A stretch of 64,000 bases of DNA from Marinomonas spartinae (GCF_900089775.1 NZ_FLOB01000016.1:1-64000); one strand, 5' to 3'. Positions 21,789 to 30,489 are shown, numbered from the stretch's first letter. A program made the numbers and translations. The notes: generated by a model from the sequence alone, not told the origin.

Positions 21789-22116
21789 TGTCTTATCCTC
21801 TTCTTACTACTTGCTTTTAGCATAGCTTAATTCTCATAGGGACGACTAACGAGCACCCTCCAGTTGTAACAAAGGCCCCGATTAGGAGCCTTTGTTACGA
21901 TAACGCTCAAACATTTGCTTATTTTAGTACCTGTCCATGGAAAAGATGTCAAAAAACATCTTATAAGCCTCACTAAATAAAGGTAGGAGTTTACGGAAAT
22001 GTGGATGGTTCTACAACGTGATTAGATCGCTTTATCTATGGTAAAAAGAGGAAGCACCCGCTCAATGATGAGCATTAAGCGGATGAAGGCAAGACGAATC
22101 TATTTATGATATCAGC
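21789..22116. other. Gene-free stretch with inverted repeats
   Basis: No convincing gene. It contains a strong hairpin, GTAACAAAGGC (21866-21876) with its perfect complement at 21888-21898, and a smaller one, AAGATGT-N6-ACATCTT (21943-21962). Neither has a clear T tract. A 26-codon open stretch on the minus strand ending near 21926 reads like protein but has no start; it may be decay from a lost gene. This marks the left border of the catabolic island. Confidence 0.5.
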
Positions 22117-22149
22117 CAATATAAGAGGGAATCATGCCCTCTTATATTG
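22117..22149 (-). terminator. Strong hairpin after the solute-binding gene
   Basis: CAATATAAGAGGG (22117-22129), a 7-base loop and a perfect 13-base complement (22137-22149). It starts 6 bases after the stop codon of the binding-protein gene. No T run follows, so termination or 3'-end protection are both possible. Confidence 0.6.
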
Positions 22150-22154
22150 TAGCG

Positions 22155-23006
22155 CTAAGGCTGTTTCGGCATTAACTGAGCAATATCTTCTGCAGTCGGC
22201 GCTTTAAAGTGGTACTTCTTCAGCAAAGCTGCGTACTCAGGTGTTTTACTGAACGCCTTCAATCCTTTGATTAAGGCCTGACGAACCTCCTCGTTGCCTT
22301 TTTTCACCCCCCAGCCATTTAACACGGGATAGATCAGAGTATCGGAAGAAATCACCACTCGATGACCCGTTTTTTCTACTATACCTCGCGCCACGGCGGC
22401 ATCGGTAATTTGAACCTCAACGGCATGAGATAACATAGCTTGGGTTGCCTGTGGGTCCGTTGGGTATTCACTGATTGAAATGGGTTTCAAACCCTTTGCT
22501 TCACAATAGTCTTTTGACAGTTTTTTAAGCGGTTTCAGCCACGCCGTCCCCGCCATGGAGCCAACTTTATGCCCACAAAAGTCTTCAGGGACTTTAGGTT
22601 GATAGGCCGCTCCTTTAATAGACAAGATAGCATCCCCACTTTTTAGGTAGGGAATCATATCAATGACTTTCAAGCGATCGGCTGTGATGTACATTGAAGA
22701 ATTGATAATGTCAAAACGGCCACCACGTAACCCCGGGATCAAGTTCGCCCAACGAGTATCCACATCGACGGTCTGACGACCAATCACTTTGCCAAGGCCG
22801 GCTAGAAACTCAATATCAAACCCCTTTGGGGTATTATCTTTCATGTATTCATAGGGATAGAAAGTCATATCCGACCCCGCAATTATCTTTCCAGGCTCTT
22901 TGAAATCAGCCAATGCATTGCAGGAAGCAAAAGAGATGCTCGCTCCCACGACACCAGTTACGACAGAACGAATAGTCGAGCGTTTAACACGGGCATATAA
23001 CGTCAT
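22155..23006 (-). CDS. Amino-acid-type ABC transporter substrate-binding protein
   Basis: Periplasmic receptor of the SBP family 3, 283 residues. A Sec signal peptide covers about residues 1-33 (basic start, hydrophobic core, cleavage after NALA). The mature part has the family opening KIIAGSDMTFYPYEYM and KGFDIEFLAGLG, and later DIINSSMYITADR. These residues usually contact an alpha-amino or amino-acid-like ligand. It is the third gene of the minus-strand transport operon, after the permease/ATPase and the dioxygenase. The substrate is not deducible from sequence alone. Confidence 0.88.
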   Translation of the reverse strand: MTLYARVKRSTIRSVVTGVVGASISFASCNALADFKEPGKIIAGSDMTFYPYEYMKDNTPKGFDIEFLAGLGKVIGRQTVDVDTRWANLIPGLRGGRFDIINSSMYITADRLKVIDMIPYLKSGDAILSIKGAAYQPKVPEDFCGHKVGSMAGTAWLKPLKKLSKDYCEAKGLKPISISEYPTDPQATQAMLSHAVEVQITDAAVARGIVEKTGHRVVISSDTLIYPVLNGWGVKKGNEEVRQALIKGLKAFSKTPEYAALLKKYHFKAPTAEDIAQLMPKQP

Positions 23007-23033
23007 AAGAAATCCTCTCGTTAGTTTAATGGA

Positions 23034-23906
23034 TCAAGCGCCGATAAGGTCTTTTCCTGCTTGTTGGACAAAGAAGGAGGCACCTTTGGGTTTTTGTGGC
23101 AATTTCAATTGGTTCGCGGTACTGCGAATTTCACCGCTATCGGTCCCCCAAACAAGCGTTCCGGAATGAATGCTTGGCAAAGGATTGTCACCATAAGGCA
23201 AGGCATCTTCTGCGGCATAAACACTGATGAATAAAGTTCGAGGAAATTCCGTTTCATTGGGACTAGAGGCATGCAGCAAGCGCGTGTGCATAAAGCACAC
23301 TGAGCCCGCTTTTCCGTAGCTGGCAACGGGGGCCTGACAATGTTCTTGCTCCACTTGAGCACTCACTGAGCCCATGAAACGCTCACCATGCCAATGTGAG
23401 AAAAGTGGCCCCTTATGGCTTCTTGGAATAACGTGTAATGGCCCATTGTCAGGGGTAACATCACTTATCATTAAGAGACTGGTTACCAAGTCATCATTAC
23501 TGTGTGGCGTAAAGAGAAAATCTTGGTGCCATTTCACCTGAGTTGCCGTGTGCGGCAACTTAGAATTGATTTTACTATGATGCAAACGGGCGCCACGGTG
23601 GCCGACTAATTGCCCCGCAATGTGTGCCACTTTAGACGCCAACGCCGTGTGCTTGAATGCCGCTGAAATTTCAGTTGGCGAGGCAACGCGACGCAATGAG
23701 GGATGATCTGAGCGGTGGTCGCTTTCGATATCAAACCGTGCACGCCCGTCTAAGGTTTCTCCCCAAGGCTCTGCATAGTGGCGACTGTCTTCAACCCATG
23801 CATCAAAGTCTGCTTGAAGGGCGGCCACTTCCAGTTCAGACAATACGTTATCCACCACGAGAAAACCCCGTTCGTGGTACTGATCTATTTGCCATTGTTC
23901 TATCAC
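23034..23906 (-). CDS. Phytanoyl-CoA dioxygenase (PhyH) family protein
   Basis: Putative Fe(II)/2-oxoglutarate-dependent oxygenase. The iron-binding H-X-D is in KWHQDFLF, the distal His is probably in LLHASSPN, and the 2-oxoglutarate-binding Arg follows in FPRTLF. I chose the GTG at 23906 (protein starts IEQWQIDQYHERGFLVV after the initiator), which has GGAG 6 bases upstream and matches where PhyH proteins begin; an ATG at 23945 would add 13 residues and overlap the ATPase gene. It lies between transporter genes, so it probably hydroxylates the imported compound or a derivative. Confidence 0.82.
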   Translation of the reverse strand: MIEQWQIDQYHERGFLVVDNVLSELEVAALQADFDAWVEDSRHYAEPWGETLDGRARFDIESDHRSDHPSLRRVASPTEISAAFKHTALASKVAHIAGQLVGHRGARLHHSKINSKLPHTATQVKWHQDFLFTPHSNDDLVTSLLMISDVTPDNGPLHVIPRSHKGPLFSHWHGERFMGSVSAQVEQEHCQAPVASYGKAGSVCFMHTRLLHASSPNETEFPRTLFISVYAAEDALPYGDNPLPSIHSGTLVWGTDSGEIRSTANQLKLPQKPKGASFFVQQAGKDLIGA

Positions 23907-23928
23907 GAGAGACTCCGTCAGTATGTAA

Positions 23929-25059
23929 TCAAGCCAAAGAGACATCTTTCAGAAAGGCCTCTACCCGAGGATTTCTCCCTTCCCTCAAGACCTGCGGCGC
24001 GTCATCACACACCACTCGCCCTTGCTCCATAAAGACAATTCGGTCGGAAACCTTGAAGGCAAAGTTCATTTCGTGGGTAACAATCACCATTGTGATGCCT
24101 TCGCGGGCTAAGTCTTCGATGACTTGCAACACTTCGTTGACTTTTTCGGGGTCCAAAGCGGAAGTGGGTTCATCAAATAACATGATTTGCGGCCGCATCA
24201 TTAGAGCTCGCGCGATGGCGACACGCTGCTGTTGACCGCCGGATAATTGGTGCGGATATTTCCAAGCGTGCTCCAGCATGCCTACCTTATCGAGCAGTTG
24301 ATACGCCTGAAGCTCCAGATCAGTACGGCTCCCCATTTTGTGATAGCGCGGCGCAAGTAATAGGTTGTCGATGACTTTTAAATGCGGAAACAAGTTAAAG
24401 CTTTGAAACACCATTCCTATCTTGGTTCTGTGCTCTGAATGCTCAATAAACCGCGATTTATCCGCGCCATGACGCAATAGCTTCAAGAATGGACTGCCAT
24501 TAATATCAATTTCCCCATTGTCCAACTGCTCAAGCCCATTCAACAAGCGGATCAAAGTGGTCTTACCAGAGCCAGAAGGACCAATAATAGAGACGACCTC
24601 CCCACTATTCACGCTCATGTTGACTGAGCCCAACACTTCTACATCGTTATAACTTTTGTGCAGTCTTGACGCTTTCAGAGCGGGCCCATCAAACTCTGCC
24701 TGTGGCACCACTGGATGGGCAGGGGCACGACGAACACTTTCCATGAGTTCAACCGATGGCTGACGAGCACTTTTTCCCCTTGTCACATCTAAGTAGTTTT
24801 CGAGTTGTTTTAATAAGAAATCAAACACTGTCACAATCATGACGTAATAAGCCGCTACCGCCGCCATGGTTTCCAACACCAAAAAGTTCTGGGTATAGAG
24901 ACGTTGGCCCACCATTAAAATTTCGGTTAAGGAAATCACTGAGACCAGAGACGTCAACTTCACAATCGAAATGTATTCGTTTGTTAAAGCCGGTAAGGCA
25001 ACTCTGATAGCCTGCGGAATCACCACCAGCCACTGAATACCGACAAAGCGAATGCCCAA
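23929..25059 (-). CDS. ABC transporter permease/ATP-binding fusion, 3' part after an in-frame stop
   Basis: Residues 1-85 are the C-terminal half of a polar-amino-acid permease (the conserved loop continues as GIRFVGIQW, then membrane segments). After a linker, from about residue 125, comes a complete ATPase: Walker A GPSGSGKTT, Q-loop MVFQSFNLFPHL, signature LSGGQQQR, Walker B IMLFDEPTSALD, switch His VTHEM. It continues in frame with the upstream fragment at 25078-25449, separated only by an amber codon at 25078-25080. Restart at the TTG at 25059 would yield an intact ATPase but a headless permease. The domain order permease-ATPase in one chain is a known amino-acid transporter architecture. 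Confidence 0.8.
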   Translation of the reverse strand: MGIRFVGIQWLVVIPQAIRVALPALTNEYISIVKLTSLVSVISLTEILMVGQRLYTQNFLVLETMAAVAAYYVMIVTVFDFLLKQLENYLDVTRGKSARQPSVELMESVRRAPAHPVVPQAEFDGPALKASRLHKSYNDVEVLGSVNMSVNSGEVVSIIGPSGSGKTTLIRLLNGLEQLDNGEIDINGSPFLKLLRHGADKSRFIEHSEHRTKIGMVFQSFNLFPHLKVIDNLLLAPRYHKMGSRTDLELQAYQLLDKVGMLEHAWKYPHQLSGGQQQRVAIARALMMRPQIMLFDEPTSALDPEKVNEVLQVIEDLAREGITMVIVTHEMNFAFKVSDRIVFMEQGRVVCDDAPQVLREGRNPRVEAFLKDVSLA

Positions 25060-25077
25060 CGCTCTGGCCGCTTCCCC

Positions 25078-25449
25078 CTACCCTTTCGGAATAGAGAGCA
25101 AGCCACCACGATGAATTTCAGCAATATAGGCACTTTCACACAGCACCATGGCAATCAATCCCGCCCAAAAAGGACTCGCCAGAACCGTGCTGCTAGCGGG
25201 AAAAATCTGCGGCATGTTATAAACAAAAATGAGCAAAACAAGAAGCGGTAAACTGCGAAACAACCATATATAAATTTTCGCTGGAACATTAAAAAGTACA
25301 AAACGAGACTGTTTTCCAAGTGCTAAAACAAAGCCGAATACAATACTTAATAGCCAGCTGGCCAAGCTGAGTTTTATCACCGTCAAGCTTGCCCACCAAA
25401 AATCCGCTAAGCGAAATAAACTGAAAAAGTAATTCCAATCAAACGTCAT
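25078..25449 (-). pseudogene. 5' part of the permease/ATPase gene, ended by a premature TAG
   Basis: N-terminal half of an amino-acid ABC permease (MTFDWNYFF start at 25449). It has three hydrophobic segments, the RSLPLLVLLIFVY motif and the start of the EAA loop (AEIHRGGLLSIPKG). Family members continue with Gln at exactly this point (IPKGQ-EAARALG); here the codon is TAG, one base from CAG, and the sequence after it reads GEAARAL in the same frame. Without the stop the product would be about 506 residues. Either the gene is recently inactivated, the stop is read through, or it is a sequencing error. The start is uncertain; in-frame ATGs exist upstream to 25509. Confidence 0.8.
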
Positions 25450-25735
25450 AGAATGGCGACCTGTCTTCATAAGTGAATAAGAGCGAACTCTCAAAATGTG
25501 TGCCATCACTATGTAGGGAGATCTAGACGCCTAGCAATTATTATTTTTTTCTCTTCTAGTTTTAAAAAAACTATCTAAGCCACTCGCATCATAATAAAGC
25601 ACCCTTTCATCTACTAACCTAAATAAATACAAGTACTTTTATACATCGCACCAAATGAAAACAAAAAACCACACCGAAATGGTGCATAAATTTAATTTAT
25701 CGACGTTACTTTTTTAATGACTTTATTAGGAAAGA

Positions 25736-25760
25736 CTTCTATCTATTGGAGAAATAGAAG
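25736..25760. promoter_or_regulatory. LysR-type operator (T-N11-A inverted repeat)
   Basis: CTTCTAT (25736-25742), 11 bases and the perfect complement ATAGAAG (25754-25760) match the T-N11-A dyad bound by LysR-family regulators. It lies 85 bases upstream of the lysR-type gene, in the divergent region facing the ABC operon. The rest of the 25450-25845 gap is A+T-rich and also contains a GCACCA/TGGTGC dyad (25648-25653 and 25680-25685). Confidence 0.6.
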
Positions 25761-25845
25761 GTTAACAATCAGATGGCATACCGCTTGCAATATAAAAACT
25801 ATAAACTAATCAAAATAAACAATAATTTTTCTATAGGTACTGTCT

Positions 25846-26760
25846 ATGCGGTATTTCACCTTAAAGCAGCTCTACTATTTTGCAACGGTCGTCGAAACTG
25901 AAAGCATTGCAGAAGCGTCTCGTAAATTGCACATCGCCCAACCCTCTATATCAATTGCCATCAAAAATCTTGAGGACTCCTTCGGGCAGCAGCTTTTGAT
26001 AAGACATCACGCACAAGGGGTTTCGCTAACACCCAGCGGTCGACGATTTTATGATAAGGCACGAGAGCTACTCAGACTCTCCCATGAGTTTGAACAAAAT
26101 ACACTGGCGGCAAGCGACATCGCCAGTGGCAAAATCTCCATTGGGAGTTTTGAATCGGTTGCGCCTCTTTACATTCCAAAATTGATCGCGGGCTTTAAAC
26201 AGCAGTACCCGGATATAGAAATTCAACTGCACGATGGTGAACAGCATGAAATCATGGTGGGGTTACATCGGGGTCAATTCGATCTTGCTTTCTTATATGA
26301 CCTGCAACTGGATAATTCGATTCGCAAAGAAACCTTAAATGCGCCACATAAGCCTTATGCACTTCTGCCTGCCAAGCATCCACTGGCACAAAAACGCTCG
26401 GTGACGCTGGCTGAGCTAAGCCGCGAACCGATGGTTATACTGGATGTTATCCCCAGCCGAAATTATTTTTTAAGCCTGTTTACCGAGAAAGGTCTGCATC
26501 CAGAGATTGCGTACGCTTCCCCCTCTATAGAAATGGTCCGCTGCATGGTGGGACAGGGACAAGGATTTTCTGTGCTGGTTACCAAGCCCTGCACCAATAT
26601 TACCTACGACGGTCAAGAGCTGGCGTATCTTGATATTGAAGATGAAATGGAAAGCTCAACCTTAATCATGGCGTATTTGAAAACCAATGAACCGACCCAT
26701 CCTGCACGCTTATTTATGGATTATTGCCGCAGTGTCGATCTTGATAATAAGGAAGAGTAA
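25846..26760 (+). CDS. LysR-family transcriptional regulator
   Basis: A 304-residue LTTR. The N-terminal winged helix-turn-helix (residues 1-60: YFATVVETESIAEASRKLHIAQPSIS split as helix-turn-helix) is followed by the linker helix and a type 2 periplasmic-binding-like effector domain (ISIGSFESVAPLYIPKLI onward). It is divergent from the ABC-dioxygenase operon and upstream of the monooxygenase-Rid-DUF1028-deacylase genes, so it probably controls both in response to the imported substrate or a metabolite. An operator-like dyad is at 25736-25760. Confidence 0.9.
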   Translation: MRYFTLKQLYYFATVVETESIAEASRKLHIAQPSISIAIKNLEDSFGQQLLIRHHAQGVSLTPSGRRFYDKARELLRLSHEFEQNTLAASDIASGKISIGSFESVAPLYIPKLIAGFKQQYPDIEIQLHDGEQHEIMVGLHRGQFDLAFLYDLQLDNSIRKETLNAPHKPYALLPAKHPLAQKRSVTLAELSREPMVILDVIPSRNYFLSLFTEKGLHPEIAYASPSIEMVRCMVGQGQGFSVLVTKPCTNITYDGQELAYLDIEDEMESSTLIMAYLKTNEPTHPARLFMDYCRSVDLDNKEE

Positions 26761-26930
26761 ATAGAACAAACACAAACATAATTCGATGAGCAAATTAAAA
26801 GCATTTTATACCATCGATATTTTTTCTATTTAGATCGTATATTTATAATATTTTACTGTCTTTATTCACTGCCATAAGCTGAGTTCATCCCTTTTGGGCA
26901 ATTAACATCCGGCAATAAAGGCATTTACAC

Positions 26931-28190
26931 ATGACAGTGACTATTACAGACATCGACACACTGGTTGTCGGGGCAGGCCAAGCAGGTATTGCCATGAGCG
27001 AGCACTTAACTCGCCAAGAAGTACCGCACATCGTACTCGAGAAAAACCGTATTGCCGAAGCATGGCGAAGCCATCGATGGGACTCCCTCGTTGCAAATGG
27101 CCCCGCATGGCATGACCGCTTCCCTGGCATGACATTCCCTGGTGCTCACCCAGACAGCTTTGTCTCAAAAGACAAAGTCGCTGACTATTTCCAAGCGTAT
27201 GCCCATAAATTTGATGCCCCTGTCAAAACGGGGGTTGAAGTCTTTAGTGCGGTCCGAGATGAAGGTAACGGCGGTTTCATCATCGAAACATCAGAAGGCT
27301 CCTTTAAAGCGCAACGTATTGTCAGCGCCACTGGACCGTTTCAAATTCCGACCATTCCATCCATTGCGCCGACCGACCCTGAGCTCTACCAGATTCATTC
27401 TGCAAAATATTATAACCCAGAGCAGTTACCTGAAGGTGCCGTATTGGTCGTGGGAGCAGGGTCTTCCGGCGTACAAATTGCGGATGAACTAAACCGTGCC
27501 GGCAAACAAGTTTTTCTTTCGGTAGGACCTCATGATCGACCACCTCGTAGCTATCGAGGCCGTGACTTTGTTTGGTGGCTTGGCGTATTAGGGTTATGGG
27601 ACGCGGCAGCCAATGAGCCAGGCAAAGAGCATGTCACCATTGCCGTAAGCGGTGCAGAAGGCGGCAAAACCATCGACTTTCGAGAGTTAGCATCACAGGG
27701 GCTGAATCTTGTTGGTCGCACCAGTGCATTTGAAAATGGCAACGTATACTTTGATGGTGATTTGGCAAAGAATATTCGTGCAGGTGATGATAACTACCTT
27801 TCTCTGCTAGACCGCGCAGACGAATACGTCGCTCGCCACGGTCTAGATTTACCTGAGGAACCAGACGCTCGGCACTTCCTAGCGGATCCTGAGTGCATGA
27901 CCAACCCAACCACTAAGCTAAACCTGAAAGCGGCGGGCATCAATACGATTATTTGGGCTACGGGTTACACCACGGATTACAGCTGGCTGAAGGTTAATGC
28001 CTTTGATGAGAACCATCAACCTAAGCACCATCGCGGTGTTTCCAGCGAGGCCGGTGTGTACTTTTTAGGCTTACCTTGGTTATCACGTCGTGGTTCTACC
28101 TTTATCTGGGGTGTTTGGCACGATGCAAAATACATCGCAGACCAAATCGTGATTCAACGCCAATACCAGTACTATCCAAATAACGTTTAG
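26931..28190 (+). CDS. Flavin-containing monooxygenase-like FAD/NAD(P)H oxidoreductase
   Basis: A 419-residue two-dinucleotide-binding-domain flavoprotein. The FAD-binding GxGxxG is VVGAGQAGIA (near residue 12), the NADPH-binding site is VVGAGSSGVQ (near 172), and the C-terminal ATGY motif is IIWATGYTTDY (near 342). This is the CzcO/FMO-like group that oxygenates nucleophilic N or S atoms or related substrates. The first gene of a plus-strand run with the Rid, DUF1028 and M20 genes; it is likely to start oxidation of a nitrogen-containing compound. The exact substrate is unknown. Confidence 0.85.
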   Translation: MTVTITDIDTLVVGAGQAGIAMSEHLTRQEVPHIVLEKNRIAEAWRSHRWDSLVANGPAWHDRFPGMTFPGAHPDSFVSKDKVADYFQAYAHKFDAPVKTGVEVFSAVRDEGNGGFIIETSEGSFKAQRIVSATGPFQIPTIPSIAPTDPELYQIHSAKYYNPEQLPEGAVLVVGAGSSGVQIADELNRAGKQVFLSVGPHDRPPRSYRGRDFVWWLGVLGLWDAAANEPGKEHVTIAVSGAEGGKTIDFRELASQGLNLVGRTSAFENGNVYFDGDLAKNIRAGDDNYLSLLDRADEYVARHGLDLPEEPDARHFLADPECMTNPTTKLNLKAAGINTIIWATGYTTDYSWLKVNAFDENHQPKHHRGVSSEAGVYFLGLPWLSRRGSTFIWGVWHDAKYIADQIVIQRQYQYYPNNV

Positions 28191-28223
28191 AGGCCACCAT
28201 CATGCCGACACACACGAATTCGC

Positions 28224-28616
28224 ATGTTTAACACTAAAGAAACCTATCCTAATCAATCACTTGATAATGATTTATGCCAAGCCGTTGTGGCGGGTAATAC
28301 GGTATATGTTCGCGGTCAGGTCGGTACCGATTTTGAAGGTAATCTCATTGGCCTAGGGAATCCGCAAGCACAAGCGGAGCAAGCCATGAAAAACGTCAAG
28401 CAGCTGCTCGAAGAAGCGGGCAGTGATTTGTCCCACATAGTAAAAACCACCACCTACATTACCGACCCACGCTACCGCGAACCCGTTTATCGCGAAGTGG
28501 GCAAATGGCTAAAAGGCGTTTTTCCCATTTCAACAGGCTTGGTAGTGGCTGGCTTGGCGCAACCACAATGGCTCATGGAAATCGATGTCATTGCCGTAAT
28601 ACCAGAGAAGAAGTAA
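28224..28616 (+). CDS. Rid (YjgF/YER057c/UK114) family protein
   Basis: A 130-residue protein of the Rid fold, usually a trimer whose archetype RidA hydrolyses reactive enamines/imines. Signatures are RGQVGTDFEGN, QAEQAMKNVKQLLEEAG and KTTTYITD. The key Arg105 of RidA (in FPARS) is replaced: the aligned stretch is FPISTG. The C-terminal Glu region EIDVIAV is kept. This places it in a Rid subgroup without the canonical deaminase residue. It sits between the monooxygenase and DUF1028 genes. Confidence 0.85.
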   Translation: MFNTKETYPNQSLDNDLCQAVVAGNTVYVRGQVGTDFEGNLIGLGNPQAQAEQAMKNVKQLLEEAGSDLSHIVKTTTYITDPRYREPVYREVGKWLKGVFPISTGLVVAGLAQPQWLMEIDVIAVIPEKK

Positions 28617-28629
28617 CTAAGGAGAGAAT

Positions 28630-29304
28630 ATGACTATATCTATTACCGCGTTCTGCCCAGAGAGCGGACAACTGGGTATTGCAATCAGTTCTTCCAGCAT
28701 TGCAGTAGGAGCTCGCTGCCCTTGGCTGTTGTCTGGAGTGGGGGCGGTTTCCAGCCAAAACATCACGTTGCCTGCACTAGGACAAAAAATTCTAGTGCGC
28801 ATGGAGACAGGGCTCACACCGGATCAAGCCTTAAAAGCATCACTATCAGACGATAAGTTCAGCGCCTATCGTCAAGTAGCAGTCATTGATACCCATGGAC
28901 AAACAGCCTGTTTTAGCGGCACCGAAACCCTAGGCATCCATCATATGGTAAAAGGTCACCACTGCGTGGCGGCGGGTAATATGCTGTCTCAGTCAAATGT
29001 AATTGACGCTATGATACAGGCCTTTGAAGCCAGTTCCGGCGAATTAACAACCCGTTTGATTGACGCACTTACCGCTGGCATCAATCAAGGTGGCGAGGCT
29101 GGACCAGAACATTCTGCTGCCGTAAAAGTGGTGGATGACTATACATGGCCAATTGTTGATTTACGTGTCGATTGGGCAGACGAAGACCCTGTCGGGGAAC
29201 TTAGCAAGCTATGGCAAGATTACGAACCACAAATGCAAGCCTATGTTACTCGAGCACTAGACCCTAGACAGGCCCCTAGTTACGGAGTACCGGGGGATGA
29301 GTAG
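28630..29304 (+). CDS. DUF1028 domain-containing protein
   Basis: A 224-residue protein of family DUF1028, thought to adopt an Ntn-hydrolase-like fold. Recognisable blocks are GQLGIAISSSSIAVGARCPW, GVGAVSSQN and AAGNML. Biochemical function is not established; an amidohydrolase role is plausible from the fold. AAGGAG precedes the ATG. The 3' end overlaps the M20 deacylase gene by 8 bases, so the two are translationally coupled, which suggests consecutive steps. Confidence 0.85.
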   Translation: MTISITAFCPESGQLGIAISSSSIAVGARCPWLLSGVGAVSSQNITLPALGQKILVRMETGLTPDQALKASLSDDKFSAYRQVAVIDTHGQTACFSGTETLGIHHMVKGHHCVAAGNMLSQSNVIDAMIQAFEASSGELTTRLIDALTAGINQGGEAGPEHSAAVKVVDDYTWPIVDLRVDWADEDPVGELSKLWQDYEPQMQAYVTRALDPRQAPSYGVPGDE

Positions 29305-30466
29305 TCCTGCCTCCCACTCTATTCGGGATATCCTGAGTCAATTACTCCGCTTTGATAGCACCAGCCGAGAATCGAATATCGAGCTTATTCAATTTATTCA
29401 ACACTATCTTAACGCGTTGAATATTGACTCGACGCTGATTTTTAACACGGAGGGCACCAAAGCGAACCTTTACGCTCGCCTTGGTCCCCCAGGAAATGGC
29501 GGTGTTATGTTATCAGGCCATACGGATGTGGTGCCTGTTGATGGACAGAATTGGTCTGTTCCGCCTTTTCAACTCACCAAGCAGGACAATAAATACTTTG
29601 GCAGAGGCAGTGCTGACATGAAAGGCTTTATTGCCTGTGTGCTGCATGTCATCCCTTTATTCCAAGAAAATCAACTCACCCTCCCCCTTCATCTGGCTTT
29701 TTCTTACGACGAAGAAGTCGGCTGCTTAGGGGTTCGTAGCCTTATTGAACACTTGCGAGCCTCTCCCGATAAACCCGCTATGTGTATTATTGGTGAACCC
29801 ACGAACATGAAGCCCGTTTATGGTCACAAAGGGAAAATCGCCATGCGCTGTAAAGTACATGGCCATGCTTGCCATTCCGCTTATACCCCTGAAGGCGTCA
29901 ATGCCATTGAGTATGCGGCTAAGCTCATCAATAAAGTAACCGAACTTTCTACTCCGTTAAAAGAGGAGCAAGATGAGCGCTTTGATCCACCTTATAGCAC
30001 ATTACAGACAGGACTAATTCAAGGAGGAGCCGCACTCAATATTGTGCCGGAGTTCTGCCAATTTGATGTCGAAATGCGTTATCTACCAGAAAGCAATGCC
30101 AAAGCTACTTTTGAGACACTACAGCACTACGCTTCCTCTTGCTTAGAGCCTGAGATGCAACGCATTCATGGGAAGTCCAAGATCCAGTTTGAAACGCTTG
30201 CGACGTACCCTCCTTTACTGACAGACCCACAATCCGACTTTGCCCAATGGTTAGCAAAATGGAGTAACAGCGCTGAATTCGATACCGTCGCATTTGGTAC
30301 AGAAGGCGGGCTATTTGATGAAGCGGGTGTTGCCACCCTAGTATGTGGCCCAGGCAGTATGGAGCAAGGCCACAAACCGGACGAGTTTGTTCAAATTGAT
30401 CAATTAGAACAGTGTAAAAACATGCTCACCAATCTGTGTGAATGGATGAGTGACCAAACACTTTAA
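29297..30466 (+). CDS. M20 family deacylase (ArgE-like acetylornithine deacetylase)
   Basis: A 389-residue two-zinc amidohydrolase. The metal ligands are in SGHTDVVP (near residue 74), GRGSADMKG (near 106) and DEEVGCLG (near 139), with a further acid in GEPTNM (near 165); the dimerisation lid starts with GHKGKIAM. The sequence type is ArgE, which removes acetyl from N-acetylornithine. The context (ABC uptake, oxygenases, Rid, DUF1028) argues for a catabolic N-acyl amino acid or related amide rather than arginine synthesis. Confidence 0.82.
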   Translation: MSSPASHSIRDILSQLLRFDSTSRESNIELIQFIQHYLNALNIDSTLIFNTEGTKANLYARLGPPGNGGVMLSGHTDVVPVDGQNWSVPPFQLTKQDNKYFGRGSADMKGFIACVLHVIPLFQENQLTLPLHLAFSYDEEVGCLGVRSLIEHLRASPDKPAMCIIGEPTNMKPVYGHKGKIAMRCKVHGHACHSAYTPEGVNAIEYAAKLINKVTELSTPLKEEQDERFDPPYSTLQTGLIQGGAALNIVPEFCQFDVEMRYLPESNAKATFETLQHYASSCLEPEMQRIHGKSKIQFETLATYPPLLTDPQSDFAQWLAKWSNSAEFDTVAFGTEGGLFDEAGVATLVCGPGSMEQGHKPDEFVQIDQLEQCKNMLTNLCEWMSDQTL

Positions 30467-30489
30467 ACAAAACATCAAATATAACCCTA

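Noticed and set aside
21926..22006. Transposase remnant on the minus strand before smrA
   Set aside because: The 26-codon segment reads like protein but I could not tie it to any transposase motif, and no terminal repeats or target duplication frame it.
22039..22110. Short plus-strand peptide starting MVKRGSTRS
   Set aside because: Only about 23 codons, no ribosome-binding site, no recognised family.
29297..30466. Assigning the M20 gene as biosynthetic argE
   Set aside because: It is embedded in a transport and oxidation cluster and coupled to a DUF1028 gene; sequence alone does not separate ArgE from other M20 deacylases.
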